Shown piece by piece: positions 7,723 to 14,815 of a stretch of 33,177 nucleotides of DNA (the stretch's first letter is position 1; every line of letters begins with the position of its first letter). The notes under the pieces were generated by a model. That model made no database searches, had not been told where the DNA came from, and saw only the letters and a program-made list of their open reading frames with translations. This DNA is from Mycobacterium sp. KBS0706 (lineage in GTDB: Bacteria; Pseudomonadota; Alphaproteobacteria; DSM-16000; Inquilinaceae), in the NCBI RefSeq assembly GCF_005938675.2, contig NZ_VCCH02000087.1, positions 1 through 33,177 of the forward strand. The letters run 5' to 3'. Both the position numbers and the translations under genes were made by a program.

Positions 7723-8526
7723 ATGGCCGTCACCAGCCTGCAGCGCACCGATGATCGCCGCGCCTTGTCTGACTTCGTGCGCGATCGCCGGGCCCGGACC
7801 AGCCCGGACGAGGTCGGCCTGCCGCCGGGATCGCGCCGCCGCACGCCGGGGCTGCGGCGCGAGGAGGTGGCCCAGCTCGCCGGGGTCGGGGTCACCTGGT
7901 ACACCTGGTTCGAGCAGGGCCGCGCCATCCAGGTTTCGGCCGATTTCCTGGAGCGGGTGTGCCGGGCGCTGCGGTTGACCCAGGCCGAGCGGCAGCATCT
8001 CTACGCCCTGGCGCAGCACCGGCCGCCGCCGCATGCGGCCCCCGGCCTGCCGCTGGTGTCGCCGATCCTGCAGGCGCTGTTGGACAGTCTGCCGAACCCC
8101 GCCTACATCAAGACCGCGCGCTGGGACATCGTCGCCTGGAACGCCGCCAACACCGCGCTGTTCGGCGACTACGCGCTGATCCCGCCGGCCGAGCGCAACA
8201 GCCTGTGGATGATCTTCGCCGACCCGCGCTGGCGCCGGATGATCCCGGACTGGGAGACCGGCGCCCGCCGCGTCCTCGCCAAGTTCCGCCTGGACCACGG
8301 CCGCGCCGGCGGCGACCCCGCCTTCGCCCAGCTGGTCGAGGCGCTGCAGGCGGCCAGCCCGGAGTTCCGCCGCTGGTGGCCGCAGCAGGACGTGGCCGAG
8401 CGCAGCGAGGGGCTGAAGCGGATCCGCCACGACACGCTGGGCGAGCTCGAATTCACCCACGCCACCTTCCTGGTCGAAGGCGCACCCGACCTCCGGATGG
8501 TGACCTACACGCCCGTGCCGGCGTAG
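7723..8526 (+). CDS. XRE-family regulator with MmyB-like ligand-binding domain
   Basis: A 267-residue protein. Residues ~10-80 contain a helix-turn-helix (RRRTPGLRREEVAQLAGVG then TWYTWFEQGR), the classic wording of the MmyB-like XRE group. The C-terminal ~170 residues (NPAYIKTARWDIVAWNAAN, then WWPQQDV and FTHATF) form the MmyB-like PAS-fold ligand domain, thought to sense small hydrophobic molecules. Members are commonly divergent from exporters or oxidoreductases that they repress. Here the neighbour is the DHA2 exporter, with a palindrome between them. The ATG at 7723 has only a weak ribosome site (ACAGG). Confidence 0.92.
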   Translation: MAVTSLQRTDDRRALSDFVRDRRARTSPDEVGLPPGSRRRTPGLRREEVAQLAGVGVTWYTWFEQGRAIQVSADFLERVCRALRLTQAERQHLYALAQHRPPPHAAPGLPLVSPILQALLDSLPNPAYIKTARWDIVAWNAANTALFGDYALIPPAERNSLWMIFADPRWRRMIPDWETGARRVLAKFRLDHGRAGGDPAFAQLVEALQAASPEFRRWWPQQDVAERSEGLKRIRHDTLGELEFTHATFLVEGAPDLRMVTYTPVPA

Positions 8527-8669
8527 AGACCGCTCGGAAATGCGCTGGCGTGAGTCGGCTGGTGGTGGTTTCGAGAACCGGAGCGCAGCGGACGTTAAAG
8601 TCCGTGAGCACCGGAAGCGCAGAAACCGCCATCAGACGGCCACGCCAGTAGCATTTCCGAGTGGTCTCC
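8526..8669. repeat. 144-bp long imperfect palindrome filling a convergent gap
   Basis: The outer arms 8526-8552 (GAGACCGCTCGGAAATGC...) and 8641-8669 (...GCATTTCCGAGTGGTCTCC) pair over most of their length. An inner pair follows (GGTGGTTT at 8564-8571 with AAACCGCC at 8623-8630), and the tip is a small CGGAC/GTCCG hairpin. The element starts at the last base of the XRE stop codon and ends one base before the stop of the convergent vWA gene, so it occupies the entire intergenic space. It could act as a terminator for both genes, or be a mobile palindromic element. No ORF of note lies inside. Confidence 0.75.
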
Positions 8670-9788
8670 CTACTGCAGCTGCGTCCGCAGCGTCTCCTCC
8701 ACCGCGCGGTCGAAGCTGTCGGTCGAGACCGAGGCGCTCTGCTTCGCCTGCTCGGCGATATAGGCGTCGCGCTGGCCGACCAGCTCCGCCATCTGCGCCG
8801 TCAGCGCCGCGCGCTCGGACCGCTGCTGCTCGACATAGGCCTGCCGCTCGGCCGCCGACTTGCCCTGCAGCACCTCCGGCAACTCGCCCTCCGGCACCGC
8901 CTCGAGCGTCTTGTCGCCGGCGGCGATGTCGGCCACCAGGTCGCCGGCGCCGGTCACCACCGCGCTGTGGTCGGCGCGCTTGCTGTAGAAGCCGGAATTG
9001 TCGGCCTGCACCGAGGCCGGGGCCGCGGCCCGCAGCTCGATCTTGCCGCGCAGGCTCTCCTGCTGACGGGCCGAGCCGTAGGGGATCACCGTGGCGTCGA
9101 TCCGACGCTGCAGGATGATGATGTCGCCGTCATAGGGCGTCTCGATCGTCACCACCTGGCCGCCATCCTGCGGGATCGGGATGTAGCGGCCGGCGCCGCG
9201 CTGGGCGATGTCCTGCCAGATCTGCCGGGTGTCGCCGGCATCGCCGGCCTGCACCGCATTGACCACGATGCCGGCGCGGCGGGCCGCCGCCGCCACCTCG
9301 GGGTATTTCGGGGCGTTGGCGTAGTCCATATGCGGCGGCGCGTCGCCGACCAGGAAGACGATCTTGCGCGTCGCCTGGTCCTGGCTCCAGCGCAGCTTGT
9401 TGACCGAGGCGTGCAGCGCCTCGTTCACCGATTCCGGCCAGTCGCCGCCGCCGTCGGCGCGCAGCTGCAGCAGGTCGCCATATAGGCCCTGGATGTCCGC
9501 GGTCAGGTCGTAGGTCCGGGCGACGTAGTCGTCGCCGCGGTCGCGATAGATCACCAGGGCCATGCGGATCTCGGCATCCGGGTTGGTCTCGACGATGCTG
9601 GTGGCGATCGACCAGATCTTGCGCTTGGCGCCGTCGATCAGCCCGGCCATCGACCCGGTGGTATCGAGCACGAAGGCGACCTCGACCCGCGGCCGGGTCT
9701 GGCCCTGGGCGGCCCAGGCCGGCGCTGCCAGCGTGGCCGCGAACGCCGTGCCCAACAGCAGGGTGCGGACGGCTAGACGCTTCAACAT
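8670..9788 (-). CDS. Secreted von Willebrand factor A (vWA) domain protein
   Basis: A 372-residue protein starting at the ATG ending at 9788, preceded by GGGGAG with a suitable gap; the frame stays open upstream but without a ribosome site. Residues 1-27 are a signal peptide (Lys-Arg start, Leu/Ala core, AWA before AQG). The vWA domain follows at about 35-215 with the MIDAS motif DTTGSM (42-47), the conserved Thr region and FLVGDAPPH. A basic/acidic helical tail (about 300-372) is rich in Glu, Gln and Arg and may form a coiled coil. Such proteins bind metal-dependent protein partners in the periplasm; the partner is unknown and no MoxR-type ATPase is adjacent. Confidence 0.85.
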   Translation of the reverse strand: MLKRLAVRTLLLGTAFAATLAAPAWAAQGQTRPRVEVAFVLDTTGSMAGLIDGAKRKIWSIATSIVETNPDAEIRMALVIYRDRGDDYVARTYDLTADIQGLYGDLLQLRADGGGDWPESVNEALHASVNKLRWSQDQATRKIVFLVGDAPPHMDYANAPKYPEVAAAARRAGIVVNAVQAGDAGDTRQIWQDIAQRGAGRYIPIPQDGGQVVTIETPYDGDIIILQRRIDATVIPYGSARQQESLRGKIELRAAAPASVQADNSGFYSKRADHSAVVTGAGDLVADIAAGDKTLEAVPEGELPEVLQGKSAAERQAYVEQQRSERAALTAQMAELVGQRDAYIAEQAKQSASVSTDSFDRAVEETLRTQLQ

Positions 9789-10011
9789 GGCACTCTCCCC
9801 TGAATCCGCCGGCCCCTGAGGCCGGGTTCGCCGGGTGGTATCGGCCCCGGCCAAGTCGTTTCCAGGGCGGAACGAAGCCGCATCCTCCGCAATCCGGCCA
9901 TCGTCCTGTGCCATCCGGCCACTCCTGCCGCAATTTGACCGCAAGAGCCGGAGTGCCCGCCGGAACCGGAGGCCCCACCTTGCCGTCATGACAGCGACAA
10001 GGGAGGCATCG

Positions 10012-10749
10012 ATGCCCCGCACCGCACTTCGCCCTGACGACACTCTCCCCGCCGACCGCGTGGCGGGGATCAACTGGGACGCCGCGGCGGCAGAGCTGGA
10101 CCAGCATGGCGCGGCGGTGCTGCCGGCGCTGCTGACGCCGGACGAGTGCCGCGCCGTCGCCGCGCTGTATCCGGAGGACAAGCCGTTCCGCAGCCGGGTG
10201 GTGATGGCCCGGCACGGCTTCGGCCGCGGCGAGTACAAGTATTTCGCCTATCCGCTGCCGGACCCGATCGCCGGGCTGCGCGCCGCCCTCTATCCCCGGC
10301 TGGCGCCGGTCGCCAATGGCTGGAACGCGCGGATGGGCATCGCCACCCGCTATCCGGAGCGGCACGAGGCCTTCCTGAAGGCCTGCCACGCCGCCGGCCA
10401 GACCCGGCCCACGCCGCTGCTGCTGCAATACGAGCCGGGCGACTTCAACTGCCTGCACCAGGACCTGTATGGCGACCTGGCCTTCCCGCTGCAGGTCGCG
10501 ATCCTGCTGTCCGAGCCCGGCCGCGACTTCACCGGCGGCGAGTTCGTGCTGACCGAGCAGCGGCCCCGCATGCAGTCGCGGCCCGAGGTGGTACCGCTGC
10601 GCCAGGGCGACGGCGTCGCCTTCGCCGTGCACCACCGGCCGGTCGCCGGCACCCGCGGCGACTACCCGGTCAATCTGCGCCACGGCGTCAGCCGGCTCCG
10701 CAGTGGCTGCCGGCACACGCTCGGCATCATCTTCCACGACGCCAGGTGA
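10012..10749 (+). CDS. 2OG-Fe(II) oxygenase (DUF2086/Oxygenase-NA type)
   Basis: A 245-residue protein. The ATG at 10012 follows GGGAGG (10001-10006) with a 5-nt gap and is preferred over ATG 9988 or longer forms. The Fe(II) ligands are visible as His149-x-Asp151 in CLHQDLYG and His224 in NLRHGVSR, with Arg234 placed to bind 2-oxoglutarate. HGFGRGEYKYFAYPLPD and EPGRDFTGGEFVLTEQRPRMQS are blocks I recognise from the family that Pfam describes as acting on damaged nucleic acid by oxidative demethylation, similar in logic to AlkB. The actual substrate is unproven. A small secreted-protein gene starts 11 bp downstream. Confidence 0.86.
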   Translation: MPRTALRPDDTLPADRVAGINWDAAAAELDQHGAAVLPALLTPDECRAVAALYPEDKPFRSRVVMARHGFGRGEYKYFAYPLPDPIAGLRAALYPRLAPVANGWNARMGIATRYPERHEAFLKACHAAGQTRPTPLLLQYEPGDFNCLHQDLYGDLAFPLQVAILLSEPGRDFTGGEFVLTEQRPRMQSRPEVVPLRQGDGVAFAVHHRPVAGTRGDYPVNLRHGVSRLRSGCRHTLGIIFHDAR

Positions 10750-10760
10750 GGGCGGGTGGG

Positions 10761-10997
10761 ATGGCCTGGATCCTGCGCGGCGCCGTCATTGGCCTGGCGC
10801 TGGCCTTGGGCGGCACCGGCGCCCTGGCCCAGGGCTCTCCGGCCGGCAATCCGCTCAAGACCGGCCCCCAGAAGACGGGGAAGGAGCGGCTGGGCAGCAA
10901 GGCCGACGACGAGCAGCGCGTCGACAACTGCAAGGTGCCGCCCGAGCGGCGCGGCCCGAAGCCCCGCCCCGACAGCTGCACCCATGACGGCAAATGA
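10761..10997 (+). CDS. Small secreted hypothetical protein
   Basis: A 78-residue reading frame beginning at ATG 10761 after a GGGCGGGTGGG purine stretch. Residues 1-24 form a signal peptide (Arg at position 6, Leu/Ala/Gly core, cleavage likely after ALA). The mature part is short, polar and rich in Lys, Pro, Arg and Asp, with two Cys (in NCKVPP and DSCTHDG) that could form a disulfide. It is not recognised as any known family. It lies 11 bp after the oxygenase gene and may be cotranscribed. The other frames here are open because of high GC, so the signal peptide and start context are the main support. Confidence 0.6.
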   Translation: MAWILRGAVIGLALALGGTGALAQGSPAGNPLKTGPQKTGKERLGSKADDEQRVDNCKVPPERRGPKPRPDSCTHDGK

Positions 10998-11075
10998 TGC
11001 GGGAAAGCGACGCGATCCCGGATGGACGCGGCTCCTCCTATGGTATGATTCGGCGTCCGCTGCCTGAGGTCGCCC

Positions 11076-11669
11076 ATGCCCACCCGCATCATCCCGCCCG
11101 CCCAGCACCGCCTGATGCCCTGGCGCAACGGTGGGGGACGGACGGCCGAGATCGCCTTCGAGCCGGCCGACAGCCCGGCCGGCTTCCGCTGGCGGCTGAG
11201 CCTGGCCGAGGTCGAGTCGGACGGCCCCTTCTCCACCTTCCCCGGCTGCTGCCGCACCATCATGCTGTTGTCCGGCCGCGGCATGGAGCTGACCATCACC
11301 AAGCCCGGCGTCCCGCCGCGCACGGTCCGCCTCGACCGGCCCTATGAGCCCTTCGACTTCGACGGCGAGGCCGCGACCAGCTGCAGGCTGGTGGCCGGCC
11401 CGGTGCGCGACCTCAACGTCATCGCCGACCGGTCGCTGCAGATCGACTATCGCGTCGCCGCGCTGGACGACGCGGATGCGATGCTGGAGCCGGCGCCGGT
11501 CTGGCTGTTCACCGTGCTGCGCGGCACCGCGGTGATCGACATCGGCCGCCACCTGGCGGTGACCGAGGGCGAGACCGCCGTGATCACCGACGAGGACGAC
11601 CGCGCCCCGCATCTCCGCGGCGCCGAGGCCGACAGCCTGGTCTATGCGGTGGCCTTGCGGCCGCGATGA
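11076..11669 (+). CDS. HutD/Ves family protein
   Basis: A 197-residue cupin-like protein. The opening segment MPWRNGGGRTAEIA is the signature of the HutD family, followed by FRWRLSLAEVESDGPFSTFPGCCRTIMLL. HutD genes often accompany histidine-utilisation genes, where a regulatory or metabolite-sensing role is proposed; the E. coli relative Ves is a cold/stress protein. No hut gene is visible here, so a link to histidine breakdown is not supported. The stop overlaps the next start by ATGA at 11666-11669, indicating translational coupling. Confidence 0.88.
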   Translation: MPTRIIPPAQHRLMPWRNGGGRTAEIAFEPADSPAGFRWRLSLAEVESDGPFSTFPGCCRTIMLLSGRGMELTITKPGVPPRTVRLDRPYEPFDFDGEAATSCRLVAGPVRDLNVIADRSLQIDYRVAALDDADAMLEPAPVWLFTVLRGTAVIDIGRHLAVTEGETAVITDEDDRAPHLRGAEADSLVYAVALRPR

Positions 11670-12238
11670 CCCTCTCGATGTACCAGGCCTCGGTGCCGGT
11701 GTTCGCGCGCATGCTGGGCAACTGTGGCGGCATCCTGAGGAAGGCGGAGGCGCATGCCGTCCGCGCGGGCCTGGATCCGGCGACCCTGCTGGAGGCCCGG
11801 CTGGCGCCCGACATGTTCCCGCTGCACCGCCAGGTGCAGATCGCCGCCGACGGCGCCCGCGGCGCCGCGGCCCGCCTGGCCGGCCTGGCACTGCCCGACC
11901 CGGAGGCGGAGGATTTCGCGGTGTTCAACCGCGGCATCCAGCATCGCTTCGCCACCACTGCCGCCAGCTTTCCCGAGCTGACCGCCCGGCTCGACGCTGC
12001 CATCGCCTTCGTCGAGACCCTGCGGCCGGAGCAGATCGACGGGTCGGAGGCGCGGATGGTCGACGTCACGATGGGCGGCCGCACCCGCCGCTTCGCCGGC
12101 CAGCCCTTCCTGCTGCACTACGCCCTGCCGAACCTGCATTTCCACATCGCCATGGCCTACGCCATCCTGCGCCATGCCGGCGTCGCCTTGGGCAAGCAGG
12201 ATTTCGAGGGACCGCCGGTGTATTCGAGTTTGCCGTAG
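11666..12238 (+). CDS. DUF1993 family protein
   Basis: A 190-residue, mostly helical protein. MTLSMYQASVPVFARMLGNCGGILRKAE at the N-terminus and FLLHYALPNLHFHIAMAYAILRHAGV near the C-terminus, with the ending ...KQDFEGP, match DUF1993, a family with a predicted DinB-like four-helix fold. Function is not known. The start codon overlaps the HutD-like stop (ATGA), so the two are cotranslated. It converges on the truncated RTX gene. Confidence 0.88.
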   Translation: MTLSMYQASVPVFARMLGNCGGILRKAEAHAVRAGLDPATLLEARLAPDMFPLHRQVQIAADGARGAAARLAGLALPDPEAEDFAVFNRGIQHRFATTAASFPELTARLDAAIAFVETLRPEQIDGSEARMVDVTMGGRTRRFAGQPFLLHYALPNLHFHIAMAYAILRHAGVALGKQDFEGPPVYSSLP

Positions 12239-12239
12239 C

Positions 12240-12264
12240 GCCGCCCCCGGCGACCGGGGACGGC
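12240..12264. terminator. GC-rich hairpin between convergent genes
   Basis: An 11-bp stem with one mismatch (12240-12250 with 12254-12264) and a 3-nt loop lies 2 bp after the DUF1993 stop, ahead of the convergent RTX gene end at 12275. No T-run follows on either strand, so the terminator function is tentative. Confidence 0.4.
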
Positions 12265-12274
12265 GCAGACGCCG

Positions 12275-13477
12275 CTACAGCATGAAGTCGGACGCCACCA
12301 GGTCGATGGCCCCGGTCAGCTGGATGTGAAAATCGCTGACCTTGTCTCCGTCGACATCGCCGGCGATGGTGGTCACGCCGGGTGCGGTGAAGGCGTAGCG
12401 CAGCTGGCCGGCCACGCCGGTGTACAGCGCGCTGCCGATGAAGCTGAAGGCCTGGTCACCGGCGGCGCTGCCGTTGGCATCTATCCCCATCAGGTCGATG
12501 CGATCGCCCTGGGCGCGGCTGAAATCGGTGACGATGTCGGCATCGGCCCCGACCACGCTGTCGCCGACCGCGGCAAAGATGAAGCGGTCCTCCCCGGCGC
12601 CGCCGGTGAGCGTGTCCTTGCCGGCCCGGCCGATGAGGTCGTCATTGCCGTTCCACCCCTGCAGGACGTTGACGCCGGCGTTGCCGTAGAGGCTGTCGTT
12701 GCCCTGGCTGCCGGAGAGGTTCTCGATGCCGCTCAGCGTGTCGCCTTGGGCCCCGCCGCCGCTGCCGATGCCGCTTACGAGACTGACCAGAACCCTGGCC
12801 GCGCCGCTGTAATAGCTGGCGGTATCGAAACCGGAGCCGCCTTGGAGCGTGTCGGCCTCCGCCCCGCCACGGAGCACATCGTCGCCCAGCAGACCCTGCA
12901 GCACATTGGCCGCGCCGTCGCCGGTCAGGGTGTCCTGGTACAGGCTGCCCTTGACGTTCTCGATCCCGGCCAGCGTGTCGCCCGCGGCGTCGCCGCCGCT
13001 GCCGGCACCGGCGGCGAGGTTGACGGTCACCCCGGCGACGCCGCCTGAATAATCGGCCATATCCGCGCCGTCGCCGCCATCCAGCCCATCCGCGCCGGCC
13101 CCACCGACCAGGATATCATTGCCGGTCATCCCGTTCAGCGTGTCGTTGCCGCCATAGCCGTCGAGGACATTGGCCACCGCCGATCCGGTCAGGATGTCGT
13201 TGTAGATCCCGGTGCCGCGGATGTTCTCGATGCCGGCGCCGATCACGTCGCCCTGCGCATCGCCGCCCGATGCGGTCAGCGTCGACAGGTTCACCGTCAC
13301 CGCCGCCGGGCCGTCATAGTCGATGGTGTCGATCCCGTCGCCGCCATCCAGGAGATCGTCATCGGATCCCCCCTGGAGCGTGTCGGCACCGGCCAGTCCG
13401 GTGAGCTTGTCCTTGCCCGTGCCTCCCACCAGCGTGTTGGCCGCCGAGCTCCCCTTGATGGCGTCATCGAAGTCCAA
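12275..13477 (-). pseudogene. RTX calcium-binding repeat protein, 5'-truncated
   Basis: The frame encodes about 400 residues of hemolysin-type repeats (GGxGxDxLxGG nonamers) arranged in at least three ~90-residue modules, each with an IENI/IENV/IENL turn, plus a C-terminal M10-type domain. The end, LTGAIDLVASDFML, is the same type of secretion signal as in the other RTX genes here. The first recognisable RTX residues are LDFDDAIKGSSAANTLVGG, which normally lie inside such proteins. Upstream, the frame runs into antisense AraC sequence and the only nominal start is a TTG there without a ribosome site. The 5' part and promoter therefore appear lost. The C-terminal half is intact and homologous to the genes at 14816 and 16941. 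Confidence 0.75.
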
Positions 13478-14345
13478 GCCCTTCGACGCCCACAACAAGT
13501 TCGGCGAGATCGGCGGGCTGCGGCTGATCCAGTTGCGCTACGGCGTCGACGTCCTGATCGACCGGCACGAGACCCAGGACACCAACGGGGTGCTGGTCGA
13601 AGCCGTGCTGACCGGCCATTCGCCGACCACCAGCGGCCGCCAGTCGGTGGTCTCGACGCCGACGCTGGCGACGGTGCTGGCGCCGCATCTGCGCACCCGG
13701 ATCCACTACAGCCACGACTGCGAGAAGTTCGTGCTGCGCATCGACCGCCACAAACTGGCGCGGCACTGCGAGGCGCTGCTGGGCCGCGAGCTGCGCCGCC
13801 CGCTGGAATTCGAGCTCGGCTTTTCGCTGACCGGCGGCGCCGGCAGCGACTGGCTGCAGCTGATGCACCACATGCAGGCGGCGATCGAGCAGGAGAGCCT
13901 GCTGCTGCGCGCCCCGCTGGCCGCGGCCCAGTTCGAGCAGATGGTGATGACCACCCTGCTGCTCGGCCAGGCGCACAATCACAGCGAGCTGTTCCAGCAG
14001 CCGCAGTCGCCGCTGGCGCCGTTCTACGTCAAGCGCGCCGAGGCCTATATCGAGGCCAATCTCGACCAGCCGCTGTCGGTGGCCGAGCTGGCGGCCCAGG
14101 CCGGGGTCAGCGCCCGCAGCCTGCAGGCCGGCTTCCAGCAATATCGCGGCACCACGCCGATGGCCTATCTGCGGGAACTGCGGCTACAGCGCGTGCACGA
14201 AGCGCTGCTGTCGGCGGATCCGCAGCGCAGCTCGGTGACCGACATCGCCCTGCAATGGGGCTTCGGCCATCTCGGCAAGTTCTCGGTCGCCTACAAGCAG
14301 CGCTTCGGCGAGAGCCCGAGCACCACTTTCCGCCGCTGGCGCTGA
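13458..14345 (+). pseudogene. AraC-family regulator, 5'-truncated at the RTX junction
   Basis: From about 13479 the frame encodes an AraC-binding-like sensor domain (FDAHNKFGEIGGLRLIQLRYG onward) and a C-terminal double helix-turn-helix (LSVAELAAQAGVSARSLQAGF and VTDIALQWGFGHLGKFS), ending RFGESPSTTFRRWR. In this family about 40 residues normally precede the FDA segment. Here they are replaced by sequence that is antisense to RTX repeats. The only nearby ATG (13458) lacks a ribosome site and would give a 295-residue protein starting in the RTX-derived part. The DNA-binding half is complete, so a shortened product might still form. I call it a probable pseudogene. Confidence 0.65.
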
Positions 14346-14815
14346 GGCGCCCGGCCGGACCTGGCCGCCCCATCCCGCGCCGCCGCGCCACCTCTAAGAC
14401 TTAGGTCTTATACAGGCACCGGCAGTTGACTCCCGGTCCCGGCATGATCACCCGCGATCCAAGGAAACGAAGCGATATCGCACTACAGTGAAGCATTACA
14501 TATCCGACATAAACATAAAATTTTATTTTCATTCGACAACCCCAAACGAGATCAAAGTCCAAATTCGTGGCAAATGGAATCCGATTGCTCATATGCTTCG
14601 AGATAAGAAAATCTATCTTTTTACATCTGACAAATGTGCAATAGAAAACATTGAAATCATCGCTCCTCTTTGATGTACTCCTTATGCGAATCGCTTCCTG
14701 TTGGCCACAGGAGGCAAGATTTCTTTCTTCGCATCCTGGCTGATGCCTGGTCCAGCGCTGCCGTCCATTTCGACTCAGCGACCCGGACGCGTCGTGCCAA
14801 TTTCGGGAGGGTCTG
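14346..14815. other. Intergenic region with AT-rich island upstream of RTX gene A
   Basis: A 470-bp gap. The stretch 14490-14690 is strikingly AT-rich compared with its ~70% GC surroundings. A GTG-initiated frame of 61 codons (14488-14673) crosses it but has no ribosome site at a proper distance, and I do not call it a gene. TAAGAC-TTAG-GTCTTA (14395-14410) is a small inverted repeat at the left edge. The right edge carries GGGAGG (14805-14810), the ribosome site for the RTX gene. The island probably holds the promoter and may be bound by an AT-preferring nucleoid protein. Confidence 0.6.

Noticed and set aside
14488..14673. A 61-codon GTG-started frame in the AT-rich island
   Set aside because: No ribosome site at a usable distance, no recognisable family, and it lies in the probable promoter region of RTX gene A; AT-rich DNA in this genome would not use typical codons by chance alone.
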